Counted from the first letter of the stretch, positions 18,598 through 26,585 are shown. The stretch: DNA of 64,000 nt from Streptomyces sp. WMMC500 (GCF_027497195.1 NZ_CP114905.1:4068001-4132000), one strand, 5' to 3'. Made by a program: numbers and translations. The notes: generated by a model not told the origin, from the sequence alone.

Positions 18598-19274
18598 ACG
18601 GAGATCAGCCTCTTGAGGATCGAGGTGAAGAAGCCCAGGCCGTCGGTGCGGCCGGTGCCGACGAGGGCTTCGACGGCGTGCTCGGGGTGGGGCATGAGGC
18701 CGACGACGTTGCCCGCCTCGTTGGCGATGCCGGCGATGTCGCGCAGCGAGCCGTTGGGGTTGCCGTCCAGGTAGCGGAAGACGACGCGGCCGGTGGCCTC
18801 CAGCTCGTCGAGCGTGCGCTCGTCGGCGGTGTAGCGGCCGTCGATGTTCTTGAGCGGGATGTGGATGTCCTGGCCCGCGGTGTAGTCGGCGGTCCAGGCG
18901 GTGCCGGCGTTCTCGACCCGCAGCTTCTGGTCACGGCAGATGAAGTGGAGGTGGTTGTTACGCAACATCGCGCCGGGCAGCAGATGAGTTTCCGTGAGCA
19001 CCTGGAACCCGTTGCAGATGCCGAGCACCGGCAAACCGGACCTGGCCTGCTCGATGACCGTATCCATCACGGGCGCAAAGCGCGAAATGGCGCCCGCCCG
19101 CAGATAGTCGCCGTAACTGAAACCCCCGGGGAGCACGACCGCGTCGACCTGCCGCAGGTTCTTGTCCCGGTGCCAGAGCGAGACCGGCTCGGCGCCCCCC
19201 AGCCGAACCGCCCGGAGCGCGTCCCGGTCGTCGAGAGATCCCGGAAAGGTGACGACGCCGATACGAGCGGTCAC
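18594..19274 (-). CDS. purQ: Phosphoribosylformylglycinamidine synthase subunit I (glutaminase)
   Basis: A 226-residue class I glutamine amidotransferase. It hydrolyses glutamine and channels ammonia to PurL. The nucleophile elbow [16 protein letters not shown] places Cys near residue 87, and the His-x-Glu pair is in [10 protein letters not shown] near the C-terminus. The N-terminal [22 protein letters not shown] is typical of PurQ. I chose GTG 19274: it overlaps the purS stop by four bases (GTGA). The longer open frame upstream is shadow sequence over purS. Confidence 0.98.
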   Translation of the reverse strand: MTARIGVVTFPGSLDDRDALRAVRLGGAEPVSLWHRDKNLRQVDAVVLPGGFSYGDYLRAGAISRFAPVMDTVIEQARSGLPVLGICNGFQVLTETHLLPGAMLRNNHLHFICRDQKLRVENAGTAWTADYTAGQDIHIPLKNIDGRYTADERTLDELEATGRVVFRYLDGNPNGSLRDIAGIANEAGNVVGLMPHPEHAVEALVGTGRTDGLGFFTSILKRLISV

Positions 19275-19540
19275 TTCGCGTCTCCCCGGTGCGCGACTTC
19301 CTCGACACGTACGGTGAAGTCCTCGATCACGGTGTTCGCAAGGAACGTCTCGGCCATCGTGTTGATCTGCGCGAGGGCGGCGTCGTCGACCGGGCCCTCC
19401 ACTTCGAGCTCGAAGCGCTTGCCCTGGCGGACGTCGGCGATCCCGGCGAAGCCGAGGCGCGGCAGCGCACGCTGCACCGCCTGTCCCTGCGGGTCGAGGA
19501 TCTCCGGCTTGAGCATGACGTCGACTACGACGCGGGCCAC
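19271..19540 (-). CDS. purS: Phosphoribosylformylglycinamidine synthase, PurS subunit
   Basis: An 89-residue small subunit that bridges PurQ and PurL in the FGAM synthase complex. The sequence [45 protein letters not shown] and [16 protein letters not shown] matches PurS from end to end. GTG 19540 is the first gene of purS-purQ-purL. On the minus strand TACGCT (19581-19586) is a candidate -10 box, and a perfect 16-base palindrome covers the place where its -35 would be, which suggests regulation by a repressor. Confidence 0.97.
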   Translation of the reverse strand: MARVVVDVMLKPEILDPQGQAVQRALPRLGFAGIADVRQGKRFELEVEGPVDDAALAQINTMAETFLANTVIEDFTVRVEEVAHRGDAK

Positions 19541-19598
19541 TGGCTACTCCCGGTAAGGGTTGTGAAGAAGCGGTGACGCCAGCGTACCTTGCGGACAA

Positions 19599-19614
19599 AT
19601 CTACCCGGGTAGAT
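19599..19614. promoter_or_regulatory. Perfect palindrome in the purS-lsrL divergent region
   Basis: ATCTACCCGGGTAGAT is self-complementary over all 16 bases. It lies 13 bases upstream of a minus-strand TACGCT (-10 candidate) for purS, so it covers the expected -35. It is 45 bases upstream of the rightward lsrL promoter. It is a good operator candidate for the purSQL unit; the regulator is unknown. Confidence 0.6.
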
Positions 19615-19658
19615 ATGCGTCGGGCCGGTTACGGTTCCGCATCGCCCGTGATATCCAC

Positions 19659-19687
19659 TTGGGTAAAGGGCCCAATAAAAGTAGGGT
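19659..19687 (+). promoter_or_regulatory. Promoter of lsrL
   Basis: TTGGGT (19659-19664) and TAGGGT (19682-19687) are separated by 17 bases, an excellent vegetative promoter. The intervening AAAGGGCCCAATAAAAG is unusually A-rich for this genome and could be a target of Lsr2-type proteins. Transcription would begin near 19694, leaving a leader of about 170 bases before the GTG. Confidence 0.6.
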
Positions 19688-19862
19688 CCGCATTGCGACG
19701 TGACACGCGGGCCCTTTTGCTCGGCTTCCGCATCGGAATCCGTCGCGATACAAAGGGAAAGCACTGATCAAATGAGCCGGCGCTCCCGCAGCCCCGGTCT
19801 TCCGCGCAGGTCGCGCGGCGGGCGGGAAAGCGGCAGGCGCGACCGACGGAAGGACCGGTTTC

Positions 19863-20180
19863 GTGGCGCAGCGCGTAGTGGTCAGCCTCTTCGACGACAT
19901 CGACGGCGGAGAAGCGACCGAGACGGTCAACTTCGGACTCGACGGGAAGTCGTACGAGATCGATCTCAATGCCTCGAACGCCAAGAAACTGCGCAGCACG
20001 CTCGCGCCCTTCCTGCGGGCCGGGCGGAAGCGGGCCGCGTCCGGGCGGGCGTTCACCCGCACCGACGTCGCGCCCAACCCCGCCACCGTGCGGGCCTGGG
20101 CCGGGTCGCAGGGCATGGACGTGCCGGCCAGGGGGCGTATTCCGAAGAAGGTCTACGAGGCGTTCGAAGCCGCACACTGA
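19863..20180 (+). CDS. lsrL: Lsr2-family nucleoid-associated protein, second paralogue (LsrL)
   Basis: A 105-residue xenogeneic-silencer-type protein. The N-terminal dimerisation domain is MAQRVVVSLFDDIDGGEATETVNFGLDGKSYEIDL. The C-terminal DNA-binding domain is TVRAWAGSQGMDVPARGRIPKKVYEAFEAA, with the RGR AT-hook-like motif that enters the minor groove of AT-rich DNA. The linker is short and basic. It differs from the main Lsr2 at 33421-33747 in having FDD at positions 10-12 and a longer acidic-free linker. The GTG at 19863 is preceded by GGAAGGACCGGTTTC. The location beside purS matches where LsrL is found in other Streptomyces (from memory). Confidence 0.93.
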   Translation: MAQRVVVSLFDDIDGGEATETVNFGLDGKSYEIDLNASNAKKLRSTLAPFLRAGRKRAASGRAFTRTDVAPNPATVRAWAGSQGMDVPARGRIPKKVYEAFEAAH

Positions 20181-20243
20181 CGTGCGCATGGCGCCGCTTC
20201 CGGCCGCCGCGCGGCCGGTCTTGTCGCCGTTCGACGGCCCGGG

Positions 20244-20274
20244 TTGCCATCTGCCCCCCGGGATCCGCTAGAGT
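20244..20274 (+). promoter_or_regulatory. Promoter of the tRNA-Gly pair
   Basis: TTGCCA (20244-20249) and TAGAGT (20269-20274) are 19 bases apart. Transcription would begin about 30 bases before the first tRNA. A second TAGAGT at 20413-20418 lies between the two tRNAs without a good -35. Confidence 0.5.
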
Positions 20275-20310
20275 CTGGCTACGCGCCAAGGGGCCACCCC
20301 CCGAGGCCAC

Positions 20311-20382
20311 GCGGGTGTAGCTCAGTAGTAGAGCGCCCTCTTTCCAAGAGGGAGGCGCAGTGTGCGATTCCTGTCACCCGCT
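20311..20382 (+). tRNA. tRNA-Gly(UCC) with unusual D loop and T arm
   Basis: The acceptor stem GCGGGTG pairs with CACCCGC, the D stem is GCTC/GAGC, and the anticodon stem CCCTC/GAGGG encloses TTTCCAA, giving anticodon TCC. The D loop is AGTAGTA, one base shorter than in the two GCC tRNAs here (AGTTGGTA) and without the G18-G19 pair. The T region reads GCAG-TGTGCGATTC-CTGT instead of the usual five-pair stem with TTCGATT. No CCA is encoded. Staphylococcal glycyl-tRNAs reserved for cell-wall synthesis show the same two kinds of change, so this may be a tRNA with a non-ribosomal role (inference). Confidence 0.8.
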
Positions 20383-20456
20383 CCGCCACCCGGCCCCTTG
20401 TGAGTAGTGGGGTAGAGTGGAGCACGCGCCGGACGGTGAGAGCTGTTCGGATGCAC

Positions 20457-20529
20457 GCGGACGTGGCTCAGTTGGTAGAGCATCACCTTGCCAAGGTGAG
20501 GGTCGCGAGTTCGAATCTCGTCGTCCGCT
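20457..20529 (+). tRNA. tRNA-Gly(GCC)
   Basis: A canonical cloverleaf. The acceptor GCGGACG pairs with CGTCCGC, the D loop is AGTTGGTA, the anticodon loop TTGCCAA gives GCC, and the T loop is TTCGAAT. It is followed by CAGTGG, so CCA is not encoded. It is nearly identical to the tRNA at 24912-24984. Confidence 0.95.
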
Positions 20530-20536
20530 CAGTGGA

Positions 20537-20564
20537 GGGCCCCGGCTTCGGCCGGGGCTCTTTT
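20537..20564 (+). terminator. Rho-independent terminator after the tRNA-Gly pair
   Basis: GCCCCGGC-TTCG-GCCGGGGC (20539-20558) is a perfect 8-pair stem with a UUCG loop. It is followed by TCTTTT. Confidence 0.85.
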
Positions 20565-20612
20565 CGTGCGCCGCCGCGATCTTCCTGCATCGTCTCCGTG
20601 ATGAGCTCCGCC

Positions 20613-20640
20613 ATGACATCTGTCATCGCGTCCGATGACA
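20613..20640. promoter_or_regulatory. Overlapping palindromes upstream of the ABC/two-component operon
   Basis: ATGACA-TC-TGTCAT (20613-20626) and TGTCATCG-CGTC-CGATGACA (20621-20640) share the middle TGTCAT. The pair ends 43 bases before the first ATG of the operon. A likely operator for the operon's own LuxR-type response regulator, giving autoregulation. Confidence 0.6.
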
Positions 20641-20683
20641 GCGTGCACTGCACCGGCGCCCGCTGCGGCGGAAGCCTGGAGAC

Positions 20684-21709
20684 ATGATGACCAGTGCACA
20701 GGAGAACGTGATCAGCGTCGCGGGGCTACGGCGCGCGTACGGGGACTTCGAGGCGGTGCGCGGAGTCGACTTCGCCGTCCGCCGGGGCGAGTTGTTCGCC
20801 CTGCTCGGTACCAACGGCGCCGGCAAGACCTCCACCGTGGAGCTGCTGGAGGGGCTGGCGGAGCCCAGCGGGGGCGAGGTGCGGGTGCTGGGGCGCGACC
20901 CGTACCGCGAGCGCGGACAGGTGCGCCCGTACACCGGCGTGATGCTGCAGGAGGGCGGGATGCCCTCGCAGCTCACGGTCGCCGAGACGGTACGGATGTG
21001 GGCCGGCTGCACGGCGCGCCCGCGGCCCGTGGCGGAGGCCCTGGAGCTGGTCGGGCTCGCCGACCGCAGGGACGTACGGGTGGCGCAGTTGTCCGGCGGC
21101 GAGCGGCGGCGGCTCGACCTGGCGCTCGCGCTGCTCGGGCGGCCCGAGGTGCTCTTCCTCGACGAGCCGACCACCGGACTCGACGCCGAGGGGCGGCACG
21201 CGACGTGGGAGCTGGTGCGCGAACTGCGCGCCGGCGGTACGACGGTGCTGCTCACCACGCACTACCTGGAGGAGGCGGAGGAGCTGGCGGACCGGCTGGC
21301 GATCATGGCCGGCGGGCGGATCGCGGCGGCCGGCACGGTCGAGGACATCGTCGGCTCGCACCCGGCGACCGTCTCGTTCCGGCTGCCGCTGGGCTGGCTG
21401 CCGGGCGACCTGCCGCCGCTGCCCGCGCTCGGCGTGACGGGGCACGAGCTGGCGGGGACGAGCGTACGGCTGCGTACCGACGCGCTCCAGCGGACGCTCA
21501 CGGGACTGCTGCTCTGGGCCCAGGACAACGGCGTGGAGCTGGCCGGTCTCGACGCCCGGTCGGCGTCGCTGGAGGAGGCGTTCCTGAAGATCGCGGGCGC
21601 CGCGCACGACGACCGCAGGGCGGCGCCGGCCAAGCGGCCCGGCAAGGACGCCGCGCCCGCGACGCACACCGCCGCCGCGGTCCGTACCGACGAGAGGAGC
21701 GGCCGATGA
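20684..21709 (+). CDS. ABC transporter ATP-binding protein (DrrA/CcmA-like exporter type)
   Basis: A 341-residue ATPase. Walker A is GTNGAGKTS near 50, the Q loop is in VMLQEGGMPSQLTV, the signature is LSGGERRRLDLALALLG, Walker B is VLFLDEPTTGLD, and the H loop is LLTTHYLEEAEE. Residues 230-300 form the C-terminal domain seen in DrrA-like drug and lipid exporters, ending with LEEAFLKIAG. A 40-residue charged tail follows. ATG 20684 follows GGAGAC; a second ATG is three bases on. The stop overlaps the permease start (ATGA). With the next three genes it forms an ABC exporter plus two-component system, the layout of cell-envelope or antibiotic stress modules. Confidence 0.93.
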   Translation: MMTSAQENVISVAGLRRAYGDFEAVRGVDFAVRRGELFALLGTNGAGKTSTVELLEGLAEPSGGEVRVLGRDPYRERGQVRPYTGVMLQEGGMPSQLTVAETVRMWAGCTARPRPVAEALELVGLADRRDVRVAQLSGGERRRLDLALALLGRPEVLFLDEPTTGLDAEGRHATWELVRELRAGGTTVLLTTHYLEEAEELADRLAIMAGGRIAAAGTVEDIVGSHPATVSFRLPLGWLPGDLPPLPALGVTGHELAGTSVRLRTDALQRTLTGLLLWAQDNGVELAGLDARSASLEEAFLKIAGAAHDDRRAAPAKRPGKDAAPATHTAAAVRTDERSGR

Positions 21710-22530
21710 CCGCCGCCACCACCACCGCCACCCACCCGCACCACCTCGACGACCGCACCGCCGACGTCCCGGGGCCGCTCGCCCGGCTGGCCGCGATCGG
21801 CCGCGCCGAGCTGACGCTGATGTGGCGCAGCAAGCTCGTGCTCTTCGGCGCCCTGGTCACCCCGGCGGGCTTCGCGTTCGCCACCCGGTCCGCCGTCGAG
21901 GAGATGGACCTGTCGGACACCGGCCTCACCGCGGCCACCGTGGTGCTGCCGAGCGCGGTCGTCTTCGCGCTGATCTTCGTCGTCTACGCGAACCTCGTCA
22001 TCGTCTACGTCGCCCGCCGCGAGGAACTCGTCCTCAAGCGGCTGCGCACCGGCCTGCTCGCCGACCGCGAACTGCTCGCCGGCGCGGCGCTGCCCGCGCT
22101 GTGCGTGGCGACGGCGCAGTGTCTGGTGCTGGCCGTCACGGTGAGCCTGGCGATGGACTCGCCCGCGCCCGAAGCGCCGCATCTGGCGGTTCTGGGGGTG
22201 CTGCTGGGGATGGCGATGCTGACGGTGCTGGCCGCGGCGACCGCGGCGGTGACGAAGTCGGCGGAGAGCGCGCAGTTGACGAGCATGCCGCTGCTGCTGG
22301 TGTCGATGTTCGGCTCGGGGCTGTTCGTGCCGTTCGAGGTGCTGCCGGACTCGGTCGCGGAGGTGGCGCAGCGGCTGCCGCTGTCGCCGGTGGTCGAGCT
22401 GGTGCGCGGCGGCTGGACCGGGGAGATGGGCACCGGCGCGGTCGTCGAGGCGCTCGTCGTGGCGGTGGCGTGGACGGCGGCGGGGGCGTGGGCCGTGAAG
22501 CGGTGGTTCCGGTGGGAGCCGCGCGCGTGA
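21706..22530 (+). CDS. ABC-2 type transporter permease
   Basis: A 274-residue integral membrane protein with about six helices. The cytoplasmic N-terminus is followed by AELTLMWRSKLVLFGALVTPAG, the typical ABC-2 entry. The EEMDLSDTGL loop and helices VVLPSAVVFALIFVVYANLVIVYVARREE come next. The conserved coupling region is VLKRLRTGLLADRELLAGAALPAL, and LFVPFEVLPDSVAEVAQRLPLSPVVELVRGGW is the pre-final ABC-2 signature. It pairs with the ATPase gene before it, overlapping by four bases. The substrate is unknown. Confidence 0.92.
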   Translation: MTAATTTATHPHHLDDRTADVPGPLARLAAIGRAELTLMWRSKLVLFGALVTPAGFAFATRSAVEEMDLSDTGLTAATVVLPSAVVFALIFVVYANLVIVYVARREELVLKRLRTGLLADRELLAGAALPALCVATAQCLVLAVTVSLAMDSPAPEAPHLAVLGVLLGMAMLTVLAAATAAVTKSAESAQLTSMPLLLVSMFGSGLFVPFEVLPDSVAEVAQRLPLSPVVELVRGGWTGEMGTGAVVEALVVAVAWTAAGAWAVKRWFRWEPRA

Positions 22531-22646
22531 GCGGGGTGCGGGCGGCCGTGCGGCCACCGGGGGGCGGTGGGCGTACGGTACGGCCGTACGGGGCGATCAC
22601 GCCGGCCGGGACGACCGGGGCGAGCGGGACGGAGGTGACGTACCAG

Positions 22647-23951
22647 ATGACCGAGCCGGACACGGACACGGACGCGGACGCGGGCCCCGCCCCGGATCCG
22701 GGACCGGGACCGCGGCGGGGAGGCGGCGTGCTGCGCTGGCTGCACCGCGCCCGGCGCATGAGCGGCCCCGAGCGCTGGCGCCGCTACACCGTCTCCACCA
22801 TGTACTTCCTCGCGCTGGTCGAGGGCGTGCTGCTCATCGTGTGGCTGAACAACACGGGCGACGAGATCGGCGAAGCGCCCGTCGCCGGCGTGGTCGTGCT
22901 GCTCGCCGTGCACCTGACGCTCCAGGTCAAGCTCTCCCTCACCGCCCCGTTCCTCGGTGCCGCGGGACCCACCCGGCCGCTGGTCGCCCTGCACCTCGCC
23001 GCCGCGTCGGCGCTGCTGGCCGCCGGCCTCGCGCTGCGCGCCGCGGACCGGGTGGACACCTCGGAGCTGGGGCCCTTCCTGGTCTGGGTGCTGATGTTCT
23101 CGGCCGGCCCGGTCGTGCTGGCGCTGCCGCTGCGCCGCGGGGTGGCGGTCGTCGGCGCGCTGTGCGCCGTCACGCTGCTCGCCGCGCTGGCCATCGGGCC
23201 GCGCGGACAGTGGGTGGCGGCCACCGCGTTCAGCACCGCGATCGGCGCGCCGTTCATGGGGCTCACCTACCGCCTCTCCGCGTGGGGCGTGAAGCTGGTC
23301 GACGAACTCGACGCCGCCCGCGCCGCTCAGGCCCGGCTGGCCGTCGCCGAGGAACGGCTGCGCTTCGGCCGCGACCTGCACGACGTACTGGGCCGCAACC
23401 TCGCCGTCATGGCACTCAAGAGCGAGCTGGCCGTCCAGCTCGCGCAGCGCGGACGGCCCGAGGCCGCGCACCAGATGGCCGAGGTACAGCGCGTCGCGCA
23501 GGAGTCGCAGCGCGAGATCCGCGCGGTCGTACGCGGCTACCGCGCCGCCGACCTGCACGCCGAGCTGGCCGGCGCCCGCGCGGTGCTGCGCGCGGCGGGG
23601 GTCGACTGCGAGGTGGACGAGGCGGACGTGACGGCTCCGGGCGCGCGGGTGGAGGTGCCGGAGCGGGTGCAGTCGGCGCTCGCGTGGGTGGTCCGCGAGG
23701 GCACGACGAACGTGCTGCGGCACGCGGACGCCCGCATGTGCACGATCACGTTGCGGGCCGGGGACGGCGTGGCCGAACTCGTCATGGACAACGACGGCTC
23801 CCCCGACTCCGAGCCCGGCACCCCCGCCGACGGCGCCGGGCTCACCGGGCTGCGGGAGCGGCTGGCGCCCGTCGGCGGCACGCTGAGCGCGCAGCGCAGG
23901 ACCGGCGGACGGTTCCGGCTGGCGGCCCGTATCGACCTGGAGGTGTGGTGA
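22647..23951 (+). CDS. Sensor histidine kinase, HisKA_3 (DesK/NarL-partner) type
   Basis: A 434-residue kinase. After an acidic N-terminus there are five or six membrane helices (about 50-205) with almost no extracellular domain, so it probably senses the membrane or its transporter partner. The phosphoacceptor is His245 in FGRDLHDVLGRNLAVMALK. The ATPase domain has VVREGTTNVLRHA (N box) and DGAGLTGLRERLAPVGG (G2). ATG 22647 is preceded by GGAGG 11 bases earlier; a 116-base gap separates it from the permease. The stop overlaps the response-regulator GTG by four bases. Confidence 0.93.
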   Translation: MTEPDTDTDADAGPAPDPGPGPRRGGGVLRWLHRARRMSGPERWRRYTVSTMYFLALVEGVLLIVWLNNTGDEIGEAPVAGVVVLLAVHLTLQVKLSLTAPFLGAAGPTRPLVALHLAAASALLAAGLALRAADRVDTSELGPFLVWVLMFSAGPVVLALPLRRGVAVVGALCAVTLLAALAIGPRGQWVAATAFSTAIGAPFMGLTYRLSAWGVKLVDELDAARAAQARLAVAEERLRFGRDLHDVLGRNLAVMALKSELAVQLAQRGRPEAAHQMAEVQRVAQESQREIRAVVRGYRAADLHAELAGARAVLRAAGVDCEVDEADVTAPGARVEVPERVQSALAWVVREGTTNVLRHADARMCTITLRAGDGVAELVMDNDGSPDSEPGTPADGAGLTGLRERLAPVGGTLSAQRRTGGRFRLAARIDLEVW

Positions 23952-24553
23952 TCCGAGTCCTGCTCGCCGACGACGAGCACCTGATCCGCGGCGCGCTGGC
24001 CGCGCTGCTGGCGCTGGAGGACGACCTCACGGTCGTCGCCGAGGCGGCGGGCGGGGACGAGGCGCTGGCCATGGCCCGCGCCCACCGGCCGGACGTCGCG
24101 GTGCTCGACCTCCAGATGCCGGGGCTGGACGGCGTCGCCGTGGCCGCCTCGCTCCGTACGGCGGCACCCGGCTGCGCGGCGATGATCGTCACCAGCCACG
24201 GGCGGCCGGGCGCGCTGAAGCAGGCGCTGTCCGCGGGGGTACGGGGCTTCGTGCCCAAGACCGTCTCGGCGCAGCGGCTGGCGGAGGTGATCCGCACGGT
24301 GCACGCGGGCGGCCGGTACGTCGACCCGGAGCTGGCGGCGGACGCCATCGCGGCGGGCGACTCGCCGCTGACGCCGCGGGAGGCGGAGGTGCTGGAGCTG
24401 GCGGCGGACGGCGCCCCGGTGTCGGACATCGCCCGCCGCGCGTCGCTGACGCCGGGGACGGTACGGAACTACCTGTCGTCGGCGATGACGAAGCTCGACG
24501 CGGAGAACCGCCACGCGGCGGTCCGTCTGGCGCGGGAACGCGGCTGGCTGTGA
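23948..24553 (+). CDS. NarL/LuxR-type response regulator (DesR-like)
   Basis: A 201-residue regulator. The receiver domain has the acidic pair Asp8-Asp9, phosphorylation site Asp54 (VAVLDLQMPGLDG), and a Lys near 104 in VPKTVS. The LuxR-type HTH is at about 137-195 (LTPREAEVLELAADGAPVSDIARRASLTPGTVRNYLSSAMTKLDAENR). GTG 23948 overlaps the kinase stop. It probably binds the overlapping palindromes at 20613-20640 to control its own operon. It is the last gene of the set, and no clear terminator hairpin with a T run follows. Confidence 0.93.
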   Translation: MIRVLLADDEHLIRGALAALLALEDDLTVVAEAAGGDEALAMARAHRPDVAVLDLQMPGLDGVAVAASLRTAAPGCAAMIVTSHGRPGALKQALSAGVRGFVPKTVSAQRLAEVIRTVHAGGRYVDPELAADAIAAGDSPLTPREAEVLELAADGAPVSDIARRASLTPGTVRNYLSSAMTKLDAENRHAAVRLARERGWL

Positions 24554-24911
24554 GGAGGGCCGGGCCCGGCGGGGACGCCCGGCGGGCCACGGACCCGGGC
24601 ATCCGGCGCGGGGGCGGCGCCCCGGCGCCGGCGGACCCCGGCGGAAAGCCCGCCCGGGCACCGGCACGGGGGCGGCCGCCCGGCGTCCGGTGACCCGGGC
24701 CGCGTACACCCGGACCGGCGGCGTGCCTCAGGCGCGCTGCCGGAATGCGGCCCTCCGCGGGCACGCGCCCGCTGTCGCAGCCGCTCTCCCGGCCGGCCGC
24801 AGCCCCTGCGTTCCCCTGCCCGCGCCGCCCCCGCCCCCGCCCGGTCCGCGGCCCATCGCGGGGTCCGCGGCCCCGGTACCGCGATATAGTGAGCAACCGT
24901 CCCACGGCCGC
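24554..24911. other. Intergenic region, 358 bases, with a tRNA promoter
   Basis: Very GC-rich sequence with no supported gene. It has many short direct copies of GCCCGGCGGG-like strings that could fold and end the upstream operon. Near its right end TATAGT at 24885-24890 is a -10 box about 22 bases before the tRNA; no -35 is convincing. Confidence 0.45.
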
Positions 24912-24984
<73 letters not shown>

Positions 24985-25091
24985 CCACGCACCGGCGCAC
25001 CGCTCCCTTTACGCCTCCCGGTGCCACAACACGCAAGGCCCCCGGCGCTGCCCGGGGCCCCGCCCCTTTCTGTGCCAGGATCAGGGGTGCC

Positions 25092-26036
25092 ATGACTGCG
25101 ACCACAGCAAGTACCGCATCCGCGCCCGCCCCCGCCGGCGGTGCGCCCGCCCCCGCGCCCGAGCCCGCGGCGCTGCACGGGCCAGTCCTCCAGTGGTTCC
25201 GCGAGCACGCCCGCGACCTGCCGTGGCGCCGGCCGGAAGCCGGCCCCTGGGGCGTCATGGTCAGCGAGTTCATGCTGCAGCAGACGCCGGTGAGCCGCGT
25301 GCTCCCCGTCTACACGCAGTGGCTGAAGCGCTGGCCCCGCCCCGCCGACCTGGCCGCCGAGGCGCCCGGCGAGGCCGTGCGCGCCTGGGGCCGGCTCGGC
25401 TACCCGCGCCGTGCCCTGCGGCTGCACGCCGCCGCCACCGCGATAAAGGAGCGGCACAACGGCGACGTGCCCAAGCGGCACGCGCAGCTCCTCGCGCTGC
25501 CCGGCATCGGCGAGTACACCGCCGCCGCCGTGGCCTCCTTCGCGTACGGGCAGCGGCACGCGGTGCTCGACACCAACGTCCGCCGGGTCTACGCCCGGCT
25601 GGTCGGCGGCACCGAGTTCCCGCCCGGCGCGACGACCGCCGTGGAGCGCCGCGTCGCACGGGAGCTGCTGCCGGAGGAGGACGCCGAAGCGGCCCGCTGG
25701 GGCGCCGCGACGATGGAGCTGGGCGCGCTCGTCTGTACGGCCCGCAAGCCCGAGTGCGGCACCTGCCCGGTGGCGACGCTGTGCGCCTGGCGGCTCGCCG
25801 GGCACCCGGCGCACGCGGGCCCGCCGCGCCGTACGCAGACGTACGCCGGCACGGACCGGCAGGTGCGCGGCCGGCTGCTGGCCGTGCTGCGGGACGCGGA
25901 CGGGCCGGTGCCGCAGCAGCGCCTCGACGCCGTGTGGCACGAGCCGGTGCAGCGGGCGAGGGCACTGGACAGCCTGGTGTCGGACGGTCTCGTGGAGCCG
26001 CTGGCGGACGGGCTGTACCGGCTGCCGCAGAGCTGA
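25092..26036 (+). CDS. mutY: A/G-specific adenine glycosylase
   Basis: A 314-residue base-excision repair enzyme that removes adenine paired with 8-oxoguanine. An Ala/Pro leader of about 25 residues precedes the helical domain. Glu59 in VSEFMLQQTPVSRV is the catalytic acid. The helix-hairpin-helix LLALPGIGEYTAAAV precedes Asp160 in LDTNVRRV. The 4Fe-4S cluster cysteines are 215, 222, 225 and 231 (C-x6-C-x2-C-x5-C). It lacks the long NUDIX-like C-terminal domain of many MutY proteins; only about 80 residues follow the cluster. ATG 25092 is near an AGGGGTGCC sequence. It is transcribed alone after tRNA-Gly. Confidence 0.93.
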   Translation: MTATTASTASAPAPAGGAPAPAPEPAALHGPVLQWFREHARDLPWRRPEAGPWGVMVSEFMLQQTPVSRVLPVYTQWLKRWPRPADLAAEAPGEAVRAWGRLGYPRRALRLHAAATAIKERHNGDVPKRHAQLLALPGIGEYTAAAVASFAYGQRHAVLDTNVRRVYARLVGGTEFPPGATTAVERRVARELLPEEDAEAARWGAATMELGALVCTARKPECGTCPVATLCAWRLAGHPAHAGPPRRTQTYAGTDRQVRGRLLAVLRDADGPVPQQRLDAVWHEPVQRARALDSLVSDGLVEPLADGLYRLPQS

Positions 26037-26039
26037 CGG

Positions 26040-26110
26040 CCGCCGCCTGCCGCCCACGGGGGCGGCGGGCGGCGGATCCGCCCGCCTCTCCGGCCGGCTC
26101 CCGCCGGCCG
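26040..26110. terminator. Two strong hairpins between convergent mutY and the VOC gene
   Basis: The first has 16-base arms at 26040-26055 and 26060-26075 with one G-T pair and a four-base loop. The second is CGGCCGGC-TCCC-GCCGGCCG (26091-26110). Neither has a T run. They probably stop transcription from both sides. Confidence 0.6.
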
Positions 26111-26144
26111 CCGCGGGCGCCACGGGACGGGCCCCTCCGGGACG

Positions 26145-26585
26145 TCAGCCCCAGGGCTTGCTGTGGTCCAGTCCGCCCTCCTGCCGCTGCGTCAGCGAAT
26201 ACCAGTTGCCGCTGTCGTCACGGAAGATCGCCTCGGTCCCGTAGGGCCGCTCCTGGGGCTCCTGGATGAAGTCCACGCCCCGGTCCCGCAGCTTCTCGTA
26301 CGTCGCCCGGCAGTCGTCGGTGTGGAACGCGCCGGCGCCCAGCACGCCCTTGCTGACGAGCGTCGTCAGCGCCTCGGCCGACTCCGGGTCGAGGCCGGGT
26401 CCCGTGGTCCGCATGAGGGCGAGCATGACGTCCGGCTGGCCGGGGACCCCGACCGTGATCCAGCGCATGCCCTCGCCCATCTCGATGTCGTCCCGGATCT
26501 CGAAGCCGAGCTTGTCGGTGAAGAAGTCGCGGCTCCGCTCCTGGTCGGTGGTCCATACGGTGGTGATGGCGAGGTTTGTGATCAT
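26145..26585 (-). CDS. VOC-family (glyoxalase/bleomycin-resistance-like) protein
   Basis: A 146-residue protein with two babababb-type halves: LAITTVWTTDQERSRDFFTDKLGFEIRDDIEMGEG in the first, and GAFHTDDCRATYEKLRDRGVDFIQEPQERPYGTEAIFRDDSGNWYSL in the second. The second half has the Glu (TEAIFRDD) that often binds metal. This group is common in soil actinomycetes and its substrates are mostly unknown. It lies downstream of an AraC-type gene on the same strand (58-base gap), so the regulator and this protein may be one unit. Confidence 0.88.
   Translation of the reverse strand: MITNLAITTVWTTDQERSRDFFTDKLGFEIRDDIEMGEGMRWITVGVPGQPDVMLALMRTTGPGLDPESAEALTTLVSKGVLGAGAFHTDDCRATYEKLRDRGVDFIQEPQERPYGTEAIFRDDSGNWYSLTQRQEGGLDHSKPWG

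Noticed and set aside
16567..18774. 735-codon plus-strand frame opposite purL
   Set aside because: Antisense shadow of purL; no recognisable domain and an unnatural His/Arg/Val composition.
22578..22589. GTACGGCCGTAC palindrome before the histidine kinase gene
   Set aside because: GTACGG-type strings are over-represented in Streptomyces genomes, so a perfect 12-base palindrome here is not good evidence of an operator.
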